55,288 bases of DNA from Anaerolineae bacterium (GCA_028277515.1 JANQGC010000118.1:1-55288); one strand, 5' to 3'; counted from the first letter of the stretch, positions 22,473-31,655 are shown. Notes: generated by a model from the sequence alone, not told the origin. Program-made: numbers and translations.

Positions 22473-23261
22473 TTAACTGTCCAACCAATGGGCAATGATG
22501 GCGCTCAACCGTCCTTTTTCTTTCAAAGATTGGAGCGCTTCATCTAATTTAACCAGCAACGTCTCATCTTCTATACGCACGACAAGGGTGTAAGGTTCCA
22601 CAGTCACTGGGGTGTCAACTTTGGTCAGGGGAGTTTGTTCGCCTGGCTGCTCTTTCAGATATAAACGGCCGCTGATATGGTCAACTAATGCGGCATCTGC
22701 TTGCCCACTGGCGACGGCATCCAGCGCTTCGCCGGCGCTGCTAAAGGGCAAGATTTCTAAATCGCGTAAACGATTGGCCCACTGGGTTGCTTCAACATGT
22801 CCCAGGGAACCTAACTCAACGGCCAGGCGCTTGCCGCTCATTTGGTCCATCTCCTGAATGTCCCCCTCCGCATTATTGGGAATGATTAGGAATTCCCCGG
22901 CATTAAAATAGGGTTCGCTGTAGGCGAAGTCGCGTTGGCGTTCGGGCATGATGACCAAAGCCGAGATCAGGACATCCACCTGGTTTGTGGCCAGGGCATC
23001 ATACAAACCATCGTAACCAAAATATACGAACTCTGCTCTCAAACCGAGTTCTTCAGCCAGAGCATGCGCCAGATCGACATCCAGCCCCTGGACACCGTTA
23101 TCGTCAGCGACCTCGAAGGGTGGATAAGTGGGATCAAGACCGACGCGAAGAACGCCTGATTGCTGCACCCGTTCCCATGCGCCTGAATCTGACCGGCAGG
23201 CGCTTAAAGCGAGAAAGGTCAGGAAAATTAATAAACAAGTTAAGGATTTACGAAGGATCAC
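22473..23261 (-). CDS. Family 3 (polar amino acid-type) substrate-binding lipoprotein, orphan
   Basis: 262 aa. Seen: signal with lipobox LSAC (Cys22), then the SBP_bac_3 fold: SGVLRVGLDPTYPPFEVAD at the start, GLDVDLAHALAEELGLRAEF, the ligand Asp/Arg region ALVIMPERQRDFAYSEPYF and ASGQADAALVDH. The family binds polar amino acids or related small molecules; the specificity cannot be read. No permease or ATPase gene is nearby. The start is GTG at 23261, with AGGAG upstream inside the preceding gene; the two genes overlap by 14 nt, so they are co-translated. Confidence 0.9.
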   Translation of the reverse strand: MILRKSLTCLLIFLTFLALSACRSDSGAWERVQQSGVLRVGLDPTYPPFEVADDNGVQGLDVDLAHALAEELGLRAEFVYFGYDGLYDALATNQVDVLISALVIMPERQRDFAYSEPYFNAGEFLIIPNNAEGDIQEMDQMSGKRLAVELGSLGHVEATQWANRLRDLEILPFSSAGEALDAVASGQADAALVDHISGRLYLKEQPGEQTPLTKVDTPVTVEPYTLVVRIEDETLLVKLDEALQSLKEKGRLSAIIAHWLDS

Positions 23262-24429
23262 TGCCGGCTCCTGTTGTTTTATTTTTCAGCGCATCGTAAA
23301 TCGGTTTGGCCACAAATTCCGGCGTGACCAGGGTATAATAATCCATATAACTTTTTGTTGGAGCCGGGTAACGAAAAGCCCAGACCGCCAGCATCTCCAC
23401 GAAAGGCCATTCCTCCTCCACAATGCGCAGGGCTGCTAATGTATTTTGAATACGTTGGCCCGGTTTAACGGCCATTGTCCAGCGCGGATGGTCATTCCAG
23501 CCGGCTTCGGTAATGTAGATTGATTTTCTCTCGTCCCCATTTTCGACCATGATCTCGCGCACAAGTTCTACTCTGCGAAAGTTTAGAATTTGGGAATGCG
23601 GCTCTGAATCGGCCGGAAACGTCAACCCGTAAGCATGCACCGCCAAACCGTCGAAATAAGCCCCTGTTCCGGCGTCGTACATCTCTTGTAAATATTGTAA
23701 ATCGTTGAGTCCCCATTGCGATCCCTCCGGTTCAAGGGTTGGAGCCAATGCACCGGCTAAAATATTCATGTCTGGATTGGCTTCTTTGACCGCTGGATAG
23801 ACAGCCTTGAGCAGGTTGACGTAGTCCTCGGCCGTGGTCACCCGGTAGCCCCATTCATAGCTCAGATTAGGTTCATTGCCGACGATCAAGTAATCGACTT
23901 TCCCCACATAACGGCCGGCAAATTCGGCCGCAAAGGAGGCAAAATCAGCGTAGGATTCCTCTCCGAGATACGTCAGCGGCGTATCCGGGGGGCGCGCCCA
24001 GCCCGGCGTCAAACCAATGCGAGCGATAACCGTTAAGCCCTGAGTGTGCGCATGAGAGATAACCATATCCGGGTGACTCCAGGCAATTTCCCCATTTTCC
24101 GCCTGGTAATATGCCCAGGGAAAGAACTCAACAATCCACGGCGCGCCCATCTCCCTCACCATTTCCAGGCTGTGCTTAATCTTCCATTCCTCAACCTCGT
24201 CGGTGAGTCTTGTGTGCACACCCAACTTGGGATGGTTTGTTTGCACCGTTTGCGGGGGTCCAGGTGTGATGAGGGGCGGTGCCGGCAGCAGCAAGCGCAG
24301 CAAAATGAGCAGAAATAAGACCCTGAAGAGGATGCAATTCCACTGGTTGGTCCGAATCCCGAAAAGTTTTTGCCTTGCAGAACTAGGGGTGAAATTTAGC
24401 TGAGAAGAATCTTCCTGGTTTAAGCCCAT
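23248..24429 (-). CDS. Membrane-anchored clan GH-A glycosidase-like protein
   Basis: 393 aa. Seen: one N-terminal membrane anchor (ILFRVLFLLILLRLLLP, about 33-50), then a TIM-barrel: HPKLGVHTRLTDEVEEW at the start, the acid/base motif YLIVGNEPNLSYEWGY (Glu about residue 187), DGLAVHAYGLTFPADS, and the nucleophile in KSIYITEAGWNDHPRW. These two Glu residues on strands 4 and 7 are the clan GH-A pattern (GH5/39-like). The substrate is unknown. It overlaps the binding-protein gene downstream. A protein with related layout is encoded at 45392-46762. Confidence 0.82.
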   Translation of the reverse strand: MGLNQEDSSQLNFTPSSARQKLFGIRTNQWNCILFRVLFLLILLRLLLPAPPLITPGPPQTVQTNHPKLGVHTRLTDEVEEWKIKHSLEMVREMGAPWIVEFFPWAYYQAENGEIAWSHPDMVISHAHTQGLTVIARIGLTPGWARPPDTPLTYLGEESYADFASFAAEFAGRYVGKVDYLIVGNEPNLSYEWGYRVTTAEDYVNLLKAVYPAVKEANPDMNILAGALAPTLEPEGSQWGLNDLQYLQEMYDAGTGAYFDGLAVHAYGLTFPADSEPHSQILNFRRVELVREIMVENGDERKSIYITEAGWNDHPRWTMAVKPGQRIQNTLAALRIVEEEWPFVEMLAVWAFRYPAPTKSYMDYYTLVTPEFVAKPIYDALKNKTTGAGSDPS

Positions 24430-24520
24430 TCATTCCATTATACGTTGCATCATTTCATTGGCGAGAAATTTTCTTGCTTTCTTAGGGCATGACCAGTTTT
24501 CTCGCATAGAGAATCAAAGG

Positions 24521-24526
24521 TATAAT
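24521..24526 (+). promoter_or_regulatory. -10 box 7 nt before ATG (probable leaderless mRNA)
   Basis: TATAAT ends 7 nt before the ATG at 24534, so transcription should begin at or next to the start codon. There is no well-placed ribosome binding site and no clear -35 box. Confidence 0.6.
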
Positions 24527-24533
24527 TTTATAT

Positions 24534-25490
24534 ATGCGTATTTTTATTACGGGAGCTACGGGTTTTGCCGGATCGCACCTGGCAGACCGGCTGACTGTGG
24601 CCGATCACCAACTGTTCGCCTTGGTACATGAGGAAACCAGCCATCAAACGCTACCTGACGGAAAAAATATCCAGCAGATTTCTGGTGATTTATTGGACTT
24701 GAGTTCTCTCAAGAAGGCCGTGTCGAAGGCCAGGCCGGATATCATTTACCACCTGGCAGGCCAGGCTTCCCCCGCGGTTTCCTGGCGGGACCCGGCGCTG
24801 ACGATGGCTGTCAATGGGGGAGGAACGGCGAACTTGTTGGAGGCGGCTGTGGCCTTTGGAAAGCCCAGGGTCATTATTGTCACCAGCGCCGAGATTTATG
24901 GGCAGGTGCAAAAAGAAAATCTACCGCTCACGGAAGACAGCGTAGCCCGCCCCCGGCACCCGTATGGAATCAGCAAAATGGCCGCCGGGCAGCTTGCTCC
25001 TTTGTACTGGCAGCGATATGAACTGCCGGTCATCGAAGCCCGGCCGTTTAATCATGTCGGTCCACGGCAGGAATTGGGATTTGTCGTTCCTGACTTCGCC
25101 AGCCAACTGGCGGCGATCAAACTCGGTTTGAAACAGCCGGTTATGTCCGTTGGGAATTTAGAAGCGGAGCGTGATTTTACGGATGTTCGCGATGTGGCCG
25201 ATGCTTATGTCACCCTCGCCGAAAGGGGACATCCGGGCGAGACATATTTGATTTGTTCCGGAAAAGCGGTGTCCATTTACTCACTACTACAGACGCTGAT
25301 TGACCTGGCCGAGGTCGATGTTCAGATCACTTTTGATCCCAATCGCATGCGCCCATCTGAGACGCCTTGCCTTTTTGGCAGTTATGCTAAGATTGAAGAA
25401 CAAATCGGTTGGCGGCCGCGAATACCGTTGCGCCAATCGTTAGCTGATGCCTTGCAAGATTGGACGGCCAGGTACGCAATTAAATCTTGA
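24534..25490 (+). CDS. NAD(P)-dependent sugar epimerase/reductase (GDP-4-keto-6-deoxymannose reductase-like)
   Basis: 318-aa extended short-chain dehydrogenase. Seen: Rossmann motif GATGFAGSH at residues 7-15, the catalytic Ser in IVTSAEIYG, YGISK (the YxxxK pair), RPFNHVGPRQ, a motif typical of GDP-mannose dehydratase and reductase relatives, and ERDFTDVRDVADAY. It probably makes an activated deoxysugar for a surface polysaccharide. The exact substrate is uncertain. It stands before tlyA with a 28-nt gap holding a GTGACAGTCAC palindrome. Confidence 0.88.
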   Translation: MRIFITGATGFAGSHLADRLTVADHQLFALVHEETSHQTLPDGKNIQQISGDLLDLSSLKKAVSKARPDIIYHLAGQASPAVSWRDPALTMAVNGGGTANLLEAAVAFGKPRVIIVTSAEIYGQVQKENLPLTEDSVARPRHPYGISKMAAGQLAPLYWQRYELPVIEARPFNHVGPRQELGFVVPDFASQLAAIKLGLKQPVMSVGNLEAERDFTDVRDVADAYVTLAERGHPGETYLICSGKAVSIYSLLQTLIDLAEVDVQITFDPNRMRPSETPCLFGSYAKIEEQIGWRPRIPLRQSLADALQDWTARYAIKS

Positions 25491-25494
25491 ACAA

Positions 25495-25505
25495 GTGACA
25501 GTCAC
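25495..25505. repeat. GTGACAGTCAC palindrome upstream of tlyA
   Basis: A perfect 11-bp palindromic unit (AAGTGACAGTCACCT in context) lying 13 nt before the tlyA start. Confidence 0.6.
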
Positions 25506-25518
25506 CTGATATTAGAGC

Positions 25519-26310
25519 ATGGCCAGGAATAAAGAGCGTCTCGATAAATTGATGGTTGAGCGTGGATTAGCGACCACACGCAGCCAGGCCAAAGGCTTAA
25601 TTATGGCTGGTGAAGTGCTGGTTGACGGCCGGCGTATAGATAAGCCGGGCACGGCCGTCTTGCTGGCTTCCGAATTGGAGCTGATCGACCCCATGCCTTA
25701 CGTCAGTCGTGGCGGTTTCAAATTGGCCGGCGCTCTGCAATCCTTTGATGTGGATGTCCAGGATCGCATTTGTGTTGATGTAGGGGCCTGCACGGGTGGG
25801 TTTACGGATGTTCTACTACAGAATGGAGCGGCGCGCGTCTACGCTGTTGATGTCGGCTATGGCCAATTAGAATGGAAACTGCGCCAGGACCCAAGGGTGG
25901 TGGTCATGGAACGGACCAATGCCCGCTATTTAGAATCTCTGCCCGAAGTTGTAACCTTCGTTTGCATTGATGTTTCCTTCATCTCGCTGAAACTGATTTT
26001 GCCTGCTGTACAAAAATGGGTGTCCGCAGATGCGGATATTGTGGCTTTGATCAAACCGCAGTTTGAGGCTGGCCGGAAACAGGTGGGCAAGGGGGGTATT
26101 GTTAAAGACCCGCATGTTCATCGCCAGGTACTTGAAGATTTACTTCGCTGGTCGGAAGAAAGCGGTTTTTCGATTCGCGGCCTTATGCGCTCGGTCATCC
26201 AGGGGGCTGAGGGTAATGTTGAGTTCCTGGTTTGGCTGCGACCCGATGGTCGAAAAGCGATCAATCGACAGGCTCTGATCGATTCCATTCTCGGCCGCGT
26301 TTCTGAATAA
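25519..26310 (+). CDS. tlyA: TlyA-family rRNA 2'-O-methyltransferase
   Basis: 263 aa. Seen: an N-terminal S4 RNA-binding domain ([19 protein letters not shown], to about 60) and an FtsJ/RrmJ-type methyltransferase domain with the SAM motif [19 protein letters not shown], then [19 protein letters not shown], and the Lys of [18 protein letters not shown]. The family methylates 16S and 23S rRNA cytidines in mycobacteria, and this gene has the usual length. It lies between the epimerase and lepA genes on the same strand. No strong Shine-Dalgarno sequence precedes the ATG. Confidence 0.95.
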   Translation: MARNKERLDKLMVERGLATTRSQAKGLIMAGEVLVDGRRIDKPGTAVLLASELELIDPMPYVSRGGFKLAGALQSFDVDVQDRICVDVGACTGGFTDVLLQNGAARVYAVDVGYGQLEWKLRQDPRVVVMERTNARYLESLPEVVTFVCIDVSFISLKLILPAVQKWVSADADIVALIKPQFEAGRKQVGKGGIVKDPHVHRQVLEDLLRWSEESGFSIRGLMRSVIQGAEGNVEFLVWLRPDGRKAINRQALIDSILGRVSE

Positions 26311-26359
26311 CCTAGCGTTCTTGCTGATTAAACCTTTCCCTCGCAGCAAGGCATTCTGA

Positions 26360-26365
26360 TATACT
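26360..26365 (+). promoter_or_regulatory. -10 box 7 nt before lepA ATG (probable leaderless mRNA)
   Basis: TATACT ends 7 nt before ATG 26373. No Shine-Dalgarno sequence is present (the spacer is ACCCATC). Confidence 0.6.
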
Positions 26366-26372
26366 ACCCATC

Positions 26373-28178
26373 ATGGATCAAAGTCATATACGTAATTTTT
26401 GCATAATCGCCCATATCGATCACGGCAAATCAACGCTGGCCGACAGACTGCTTCAAGCGACAGGCACGATTTCTGATCGGGAGATGCAGGATCAGATATT
26501 GGACAGCATGGATATTGAGCGGGAAAAAGGCGTCACTATTAAAGCCTCGGCCGTGCGCATGACCTATGAGGCTGAAGATGGGCAAGTCTATGAGATGAAC
26601 CTTATTGACACGCCAGGCCATGTCGATTTCGCTTATGAAGTCAGCCGCGCCTTACAAAGTTGTGAAGGGGCTATCCTGGTTGTTGATGCTACCCAGGGCA
26701 TTGAAGCGCAAACCCTGGCCAATTTATACCTGGCCATTGAGGCCGACCTGGAACTGATTCCGGTGATCAATAAAATCGATTTACCGGCCGCTCTTCCTGA
26801 TGATGCCGCTGAAGAAGTTGAGAACTTAATCGGCATTCCCGCCGAAGACGCCATTCCGGTCAGCGCCAAACAAGGAACCAATGTCCGGCTTGTCCTGGAA
26901 GAAGTGGTTGCTAAAGTACCGCCGCCCAGTTCCGACCCGGATGCCCCCTTTCGTGCGCTTGTTTTCGATTCCCATTACGATTCTTACAAGGGAGTGATCG
27001 CCTATATTCGGGTTTTTGAAGGTTCACTTAATGATCGACAGTGGATCAAAATGATGTCTAATGATGTTGAAGCGGAGCCGATCGAGTTGGGCATTTTTAA
27101 TCCCAATATGAAGCCCGTGAAAACGCTATCGGCCGGAGAAGTGGGTTATATCGCCACCGGCTTAAAAACAGTTCGCGAGTGCCGGGTAGGTGATACAATC
27201 ACCGGCCGCGAGAAACCTGCTACTGAACCATTGCCCGGCTATCAAGCGGCCAAGCCGATGGTCTTTGCCGGATTTTTCCCCACCGAGGGCGAAGAGTATG
27301 CATTGCTGAAGGAAGCGTTGGAAAGGCTACAATTGAATGATGCCGCATTGGTTTATGAACCGGAGAGTTCCAATGCCTTGAATTTTGGTTTTCGCTGTGG
27401 TTTTTTAGGTCTTTTCCATATGGAGATCGTGCAGGAAAGGCTAGAACGCGAATATGACCTGGACCTGGTTGCCACAGCGCCCAGCGTGCGTTACGAGGTG
27501 GTTATGGCCCAATCCGGCGAGGTAAAGATTATTGAAAGCCCGGCCGAACTGCCAGACCCTTCGCTTATTGAAGAAATTCGCGAGCCGTGGATGCATGTGC
27601 AAATCTTCACCCCGGATGAATATTATGGTGTCATCATGGATCTGTGCATCAAGCGCCGTGGCGTGTTTACCGGACAAGAATACCCGGCTCCCGGCCGTGT
27701 CGTGTTGCAATTTGATCTACCCCTGTCGGAAATCATCATTGATTTTTATGATAAGCTGAAAAGCGGCACGCGGGGCTATGCTTCGATGGATTACGAGTTT
27801 CTCGGTTATCGCGCTTCCGATCTGGTTAAACTGGATGTTCTGGTGGCCAAGCAACCGGTTGATGCCCTGGCGATGATTGTTCATGAGGACGACGCCTATT
27901 ATCGTGGCCAAAAGTTGGTGACCCAACTCAAAAAATTGATTCCACGTCAACTATTTGAAGTGCCCATACAAGCGGCCGTGGGTAAGCAAATCATCAGTCG
28001 TGCCAACGTCAAGGCGCTGCGTAAGGATGTTTTGGCCAAATGTTATGGCGGCGATGTATCACGCAAACGCAAATTGTTGGAAAAACAGAAGAAAGGCAAG
28101 AAACGCATGAAGATGATTGGCAATGTGGAAGTGCCGCAAGAGGCGTTTATGGCTGTGTTGCGTTTGGGAGATGAGTAA
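26373..28178 (+). CDS. lepA: Elongation factor 4 (LepA)
   Basis: 601-aa ribosomal GTPase that back-translocates tRNAs and supports translation initiation and ribosome assembly under stress. Seen: G1 [10 protein letters not shown], switch [15 protein letters not shown]4 NKIDLP, the domain II region [10 protein letters not shown], and the LepA-specific C-terminal domain ending [20 protein letters not shown]. Length is exactly typical. It appears to be transcribed from a leaderless-type promoter and is followed by a MITE-like repeat and then rpsO. Confidence 0.98.
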   Translation: MDQSHIRNFCIIAHIDHGKSTLADRLLQATGTISDREMQDQILDSMDIEREKGVTIKASAVRMTYEAEDGQVYEMNLIDTPGHVDFAYEVSRALQSCEGAILVVDATQGIEAQTLANLYLAIEADLELIPVINKIDLPAALPDDAAEEVENLIGIPAEDAIPVSAKQGTNVRLVLEEVVAKVPPPSSDPDAPFRALVFDSHYDSYKGVIAYIRVFEGSLNDRQWIKMMSNDVEAEPIELGIFNPNMKPVKTLSAGEVGYIATGLKTVRECRVGDTITGREKPATEPLPGYQAAKPMVFAGFFPTEGEEYALLKEALERLQLNDAALVYEPESSNALNFGFRCGFLGLFHMEIVQERLEREYDLDLVATAPSVRYEVVMAQSGEVKIIESPAELPDPSLIEEIREPWMHVQIFTPDEYYGVIMDLCIKRRGVFTGQEYPAPGRVVLQFDLPLSEIIIDFYDKLKSGTRGYASMDYEFLGYRASDLVKLDVLVAKQPVDALAMIVHEDDAYYRGQKLVTQLKKLIPRQLFEVPIQAAVGKQIISRANVKALRKDVLAKCYGGDVSRKRKLLEKQKKGKKRMKMIGNVEVPQEAFMAVLRLGDE

Positions 28179-28212
28179 AAATCACCCATTTCTTTGCGTA
28201 ATAATTTTCGAT

Positions 28213-28326
28213 CTAGCTATCCCACAGTGAAATAGGACGCGGACAAGAGCGGATTTTCGCCGATAAAAAATTCAGCGTTATCAGCGTCCAATTAATTTTC
28301 TCATTATAATAAGGTCGGGTTCCTAG
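28213..28326. repeat. MITE-like dispersed repeat, copy 2
   Basis: 114 bp related to 10684-10822: shared ACAAGAGCGGATTTTCGC, AATTCAGCGTTATCAGCGT, TCCAATTAATTTTCTC and GTCGGGTTCCTAG. The left end CTAGCTATCCCAC is a diverged inverted copy of the right end. It lacks a 9-bp and an 11-bp internal stretch present in copy 1. It sits between lepA and the rpsO promoter. Confidence 0.65.
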
Positions 28327-28343
28327 ATTTTCGGTGAGCACTT

Positions 28344-28371
28344 TTGCGTCAAACGGGAGCCGGAGTATAAT
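28344..28371 (+). promoter_or_regulatory. rpsO promoter
   Basis: TTGCGT (28344-28349), a 16-nt spacer and TATAAT (28366-28371). The transcript would start near 28378 with a leader of about 70 nt that can fold (AGTGC...GCAC inside TGAG...CTCA), possibly an S15 autoregulation site. The RBS GGAGGA lies at 28436-28442. Confidence 0.7.
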
Positions 28372-28449
28372 CGGGTATTGGCTTGAGAGTGCGACGACAT
28401 CGGCACGACGGCTCACAGGCTGATATTGACCTGATTGGAGGATAAAACA

Positions 28450-28719
28450 ATGCCTTTAGATGTGGCAGAGAAAGCCGATTTAATTGAAGATTTTGCAACG
28501 CATGAGGGCGATACCGGTTCGCCTGAGGTGCAAATCGCGATTTTTGATCGCCGGATTAAACAGCTTCAGGAACACCTGAGCACCCATAAACATGATGAGA
28601 GTTCACGGCGCGGGCTGCTTAAGTTGGTCGGCAAGCGACGGCGCTTGTTGGGTTACTTGCGTAAGCGTCACCCGGAACGTTACCGCACAATCCTGGCTCG
28701 TTTAGGACTGCGTCGGTAA
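28450..28719 (+). CDS. rpsO: Ribosomal protein S15
   Basis: 89 aa, binds 16S rRNA in the central domain. Seen: [20 protein letters not shown], the loop [20 protein letters not shown] with the conserved His-Asp-x-x-Ser-Arg-Arg motif, and [17 protein letters not shown]. Standard length. ATG 28450 with GGAGGA upstream is preferred over an in-frame start at 28435. It is followed by a terminator and then pnp, the usual rpsO-pnp order in bacteria. Confidence 0.98.
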   Translation: MPLDVAEKADLIEDFATHEGDTGSPEVQIAIFDRRIKQLQEHLSTHKHDESSRRGLLKLVGKRRRLLGYLRKRHPERYRTILARLGLRR

Positions 28720-28735
28720 AAATATATATAAATTA

Positions 28736-28760
28736 GGGGCGAGAAAACCTCGCCCCTTTT
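28736..28760 (+). terminator. rpsO terminator
   Basis: GGGGCGAG - AAAAC - CTCGCCCC, a perfect 8-bp GC stem, followed by TTTTG. Confidence 0.92.
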
Positions 28761-29148
28761 GTTAGGGGCACAGCGGCGTGGATTAGGAATTGGGATTTGG
28801 TGCTTATATTGATCATAAGCTACAGCTCCCAGTCCCTAACCCATATTTATGCCCCAAGCATTTTGAATAACAAAATATTTTGACCTTTCTTGTTTGTTAA
28901 CAGCATCCGGGGATGTATTTTTCGGATCTGTTTCCTGGTCAGATAACGCATTGGCGGGCTAAGCCGCTTGGTTTGCCGTTTTCTGATCTTAAATATGCAA
29001 GATCGTGTCATTCATAAGTAGGTTTGTTTTCTAATCAGTTTGAATAATGTGACAGTCACTTCGGTCATTGTTTGAGTGGCAATACAGATAATAAAGTGAC
29101 TGTTACTTGTTAATAGATTTCGTGAACAAACCACATAAGAGGATAAAT
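28761..29148. other. 388-bp non-coding region upstream of pnp
   Basis: No gene recognised. It holds small inverted repeats, for example GCTTAT-ATTGATC-ATAAGC (about 28802-28820), a stem-forming GGCGGGCTAAGCCGCTTGG stretch near 28952, and the inverted GTGACAGTCAC pair at 29049-29106. The pnp ribosome binding site AAGAGGAT (29137-29144) lies at the end. A leader for pnp autoregulation could be here, but no specific fold can be claimed. Confidence 0.45.
29049..29106. repeat. Inverted pair of GTGACAGTCAC-type palindromes upstream of pnp
   Basis: GTGACAGTCAC (29049-29059) and GTGACTGTTAC (29096-29106), 36 bp apart; the second lies 42 nt before the pnp ATG. The layout copies that at 22347-22405. 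Confidence 0.65.
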
Positions 29149-31329
29149 ATGTTACCTGAATATACTTTTTCTACGACAGTGGGCGATAAGGAATTGACCT
29201 TTTCCACTGGCAAGCTGGCCGAGCAGGCCGGGGGTGCCGTTACGGCGCGGCTCGGCGAATGTATGCTGTTGGCTACAACCACGATGTCCAAAAATGTGCG
29301 TGAAGGGTTGGATTTCTTCCCCTTGAGCGTTGATTTTGAAGAGAAAATGTACGCTGCCGGCCGAATTCCGGGCGGCTTTTTCCGCCGCGAGGGACGGCCG
29401 ACGACGGAAGCGATCTTGACTTCTCGCTTGATCGACCGCCCATTGCGCCCGCTCTTCCCCAAGGGCATGCGCAATGAAGTGCAGATCATCGTCACCACAC
29501 TGTCTTCAGATAGTGTTCATCACCTGGATGTTCTGGCGGTCAACTCAGCCAGCGCGGCCTTGATGATTTCCGATATTCCCTGGGATGGCCCTATTGGAGC
29601 GGTCCGGGTCGGCTACATTGACGAGGAATTTGTGGTTATGCCTACCATCCCCCAGATGGCGGACAGCACATTAGATCTACGTATCGCCGGAACGCGAGAC
29701 GCGATCATTATGGTTGAGGCAGGGGCTGAAGAAGTTAGTGAAGAATTGATGATTGAGGCCCTGGCCTTTGGCCATGAAGCTCTGCAGCCGATTATTACCT
29801 TGCAGGAAGAAATGGCGGCGCAGTTAGGCAAAGAAAAACGAGAGATTACGTTCGACGAAAGCGATCCCGAATTAGAAGAAGCCGTGAAAGCGCGTCTGGG
29901 GGATCGAATTGCTGAAATTGTAGCCACACAAACCGATCGCCATGATCGCAATGCGGCTATGGATGTTCTGCGCGAGGAGGTTGTTGATTCTTTCCTTGAG
30001 GAAGATGAAATGGCTGATCCCAAGGCAATTCGTGAGGTTATTGCCGGCGAATTGAAAAAAGCGGTTCGCTCGCGCATCCTCTACGAAGGCATTCGCCCGG
30101 ACGGTCGAGACTACACTTCCATCCGCGAGCTTTCATCGGAGGTGGGGATCAGCCCACGTGCTCATGGTTCCGGTTTGTTCCGCCGTGGGCAAACGCAGGT
30201 CCTTTCCCTGGTTTCCCTGGGAACGCCACGTGAAGCGCAAAAATTAGAAGGCTTGTATCCGGAAGACAGCCGGCGCTATATGCACCATTATAATTTCCCG
30301 CCATTCTCCACCGGAGAAACCTGGTTCCTGCGCGGACCGAAACGGCGGGAAATTGGCCACGGAGCATTGGCCGAGCGCGCGCTGCTGCCGATGATTCCTT
30401 CCGAGGAAGAATTCCCATACGCGATTCGCGTCGTTTCGGAAGTACTCTCCTCCAATGGCAGCACCAGCCAGGCCAGCGTCTGTGCTTCCAGTTTGGCCCT
30501 GTTGGACAGTGGTGTGCCACTTAGGAAACCTGTAGCCGGTGTGGCCATGGGTTTGGTGACCGATGGCGAGAAGTTTGCTGTGCTAACTGATATCCAGGGC
30601 ATGGAAGATCATCTCGGCGATATGGACTTCAAAGTGGCCGGCACAGTTGACGGGATCACCGCCTTGCAGATGGACATCAAGATCGGCGGCCTTTCCCAGG
30701 AACTGATGGCTCAAGCGTTAGAGCAGGCGCGCGTCGGCCGTCTCGAAATCATGGATTCAATGATCCTTACGATTTCGCAGCCGCGCGAGCAGATGAGTCC
30801 TTATGCACCGCGAATGCTAAGCATTAGCATCGACCCCGAAAAGATTGGCGCGGTGATCGGTAAGGGTGGCTCGACCATTCGCAGCCTGGAAGAGGATTAT
30901 GACGTATCCGTTGACATCCAGGAAGATGGCACGGTATTCGTCGCCGGCGTTGATGGCGCACTCGCCGAAGCCGCCATTGAACAGATAAAAAACCTGGTGA
31001 AAGAGCCGGAGGTTGGTGAAATATTCACCGGTAAAGTCGTCCGGACGACTGATTTTGGCGTCTTTGTTGAATATGTACCTGGTGTTGACGGCATGTGCCA
31101 TATTTCCCAACTTTCCAGTGAGCACGTTCGCAAGGTGGAGGATGCGGTTCAGATGGGTGATGAAATCATGGTTATGATCACGGACGTCAGCGGCGAAGGG
31201 AAAATTCGTTTATCCCGCCAGGCTGTAATAGAAGGCTGGACTTTGGAAGAAGCGCGGGCTAACGATAAGCCGCGCTCTGGTGGTTCCCGAAACGGCCGGC
31301 GCGGCCGGGGTCGCGATCGTCGGCGATAG
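29149..31329 (+). CDS. pnp: Polyribonucleotide nucleotidyltransferase (PNPase)
   Basis: 726-aa 3'-5' phosphorolytic exoribonuclease. Seen in order: RNase PH domain 1 (about 1-140, with LLATTTMSKNVREGLDFFPL), helical linker, RNase PH domain 2 (about 310-540; FRRGQTQVLSLVSLGTPREA, and catalytic Asp residues in DIQGMEDHLGDMDFKVAGT), KH domain (about 553-610, KIGAVIGKGGSTIRSLEED), S1 domain (about 620-690, GEIFTGKVVRTTDFGVFVEY) and an Arg/Gly-rich tail. Complete and normal. ATG 29149 follows AAGAGGAT; an in-frame start at 29107 has no RBS. Confidence 0.98.
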   Translation: MLPEYTFSTTVGDKELTFSTGKLAEQAGGAVTARLGECMLLATTTMSKNVREGLDFFPLSVDFEEKMYAAGRIPGGFFRREGRPTTEAILTSRLIDRPLRPLFPKGMRNEVQIIVTTLSSDSVHHLDVLAVNSASAALMISDIPWDGPIGAVRVGYIDEEFVVMPTIPQMADSTLDLRIAGTRDAIIMVEAGAEEVSEELMIEALAFGHEALQPIITLQEEMAAQLGKEKREITFDESDPELEEAVKARLGDRIAEIVATQTDRHDRNAAMDVLREEVVDSFLEEDEMADPKAIREVIAGELKKAVRSRILYEGIRPDGRDYTSIRELSSEVGISPRAHGSGLFRRGQTQVLSLVSLGTPREAQKLEGLYPEDSRRYMHHYNFPPFSTGETWFLRGPKRREIGHGALAERALLPMIPSEEEFPYAIRVVSEVLSSNGSTSQASVCASSLALLDSGVPLRKPVAGVAMGLVTDGEKFAVLTDIQGMEDHLGDMDFKVAGTVDGITALQMDIKIGGLSQELMAQALEQARVGRLEIMDSMILTISQPREQMSPYAPRMLSISIDPEKIGAVIGKGGSTIRSLEEDYDVSVDIQEDGTVFVAGVDGALAEAAIEQIKNLVKEPEVGEIFTGKVVRTTDFGVFVEYVPGVDGMCHISQLSSEHVRKVEDAVQMGDEIMVMITDVSGEGKIRLSRQAVIEGWTLEEARANDKPRSGGSRNGRRGRGRDRRR

Positions 31330-31339
31330 GAATGAATGA

Positions 31340-31372
31340 AATTGGTCCATTTTTAAAAAATGGACCAATTTT
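31340..31372 (+). terminator. pnp terminator
   Basis: AATTGGTCCATTTTT pairs with AAAAAATGGACCAATT in a stem of about 15 bp, followed by TTTT. It lies 10 nt after the pnp stop and 9 nt before the pheS -35 box. Confidence 0.88.
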
Positions 31373-31380
31373 AAAAATTC

Positions 31381-31409
31381 TTGACAAGGGTATCAGCTAA
31401 TGATACGAT
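31381..31409 (+). promoter_or_regulatory. pheST promoter
   Basis: TTGACA (31381-31386), a 17-nt spacer and TACGAT (31404-31409). Transcription should start near 31416, about 240 nt before pheS, leaving room for the leader peptide and attenuator. Confidence 0.85.
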
Positions 31410-31436
31410 GCTTACGATATGTATTATCCGAACGAC

Positions 31437-31505
31437 ATGTTTTTTAGCTTTAGCAGAATAGTGGCCCCATTTGCCGTGAGAGCGGAGGAGGTTGGTTCTG
31501 CCTGA
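31437..31505 (+). CDS. pheST leader peptide (22 aa, Phe-rich)
   Basis: A 22-codon ORF starting MFFSFSRIVAPF. Phe codons are at positions 2, 3, 5 and 12, four of the first twelve residues. It begins about 20 nt after the predicted transcription start and ends 31 nt before an intrinsic terminator that itself precedes pheS. This is the layout of ribosome-mediated attenuation known for pheST in enterobacteria: scarce charged tRNA-Phe would stall the ribosome and allow an antiterminator. A candidate antiterminator pairs 31472-31478 (TGCCGTG) with 31541-31547 (CGCGGCA), which would break the terminator stem. No good Shine-Dalgarno sequence precedes the ATG, the main weakness. Confidence 0.7.
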   Translation: MFFSFSRIVAPFAVRAEEVGSA

Positions 31506-31536
31506 GTAAAGTTTTAGCAGATACAACGTTTTCAAG

Positions 31537-31570
31537 AAGGCGCGGCATAAAAACCGCGCCTTTTTATTTT
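31537..31570 (+). terminator. pheST attenuator terminator
   Basis: AAGGCGCGG (31537-31545) pairs with CCGCGCCTT (31554-31562) in a perfect 9-bp GC-rich stem with an 8-nt loop, followed by TTTTTATTTT. It lies between the pheS promoter and the pheS gene, so it would block pheST unless regulated. Confidence 0.88.
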
Positions 31571-31655
31571 GGCAGACTTATACGGCTATGATATGCTTCC
31601 GGCGTTTGGCAAACGCTGCAAGCTATCACTATTTTAAGTGACAGGAAAGTTTAAG

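Noticed and set aside
22473..23261. Complete amino-acid ABC importer
   Set aside because: Only the binding protein is present; no permease or ATPase of that class occurs in the neighbouring genes.
28761..29148. Possible tRNA or small RNA gene between rpsO and pnp
   Set aside because: No cloverleaf pattern, no CCA end and no clear promoter-terminator pair; only short inverted repeats.
31410..31655. T-box riboswitch upstream of pheS
   Set aside because: No T-box consensus (GGTGGNACCGCG-like) and no clear specifier stem; the Phe-rich ORF plus terminator explains the region better.
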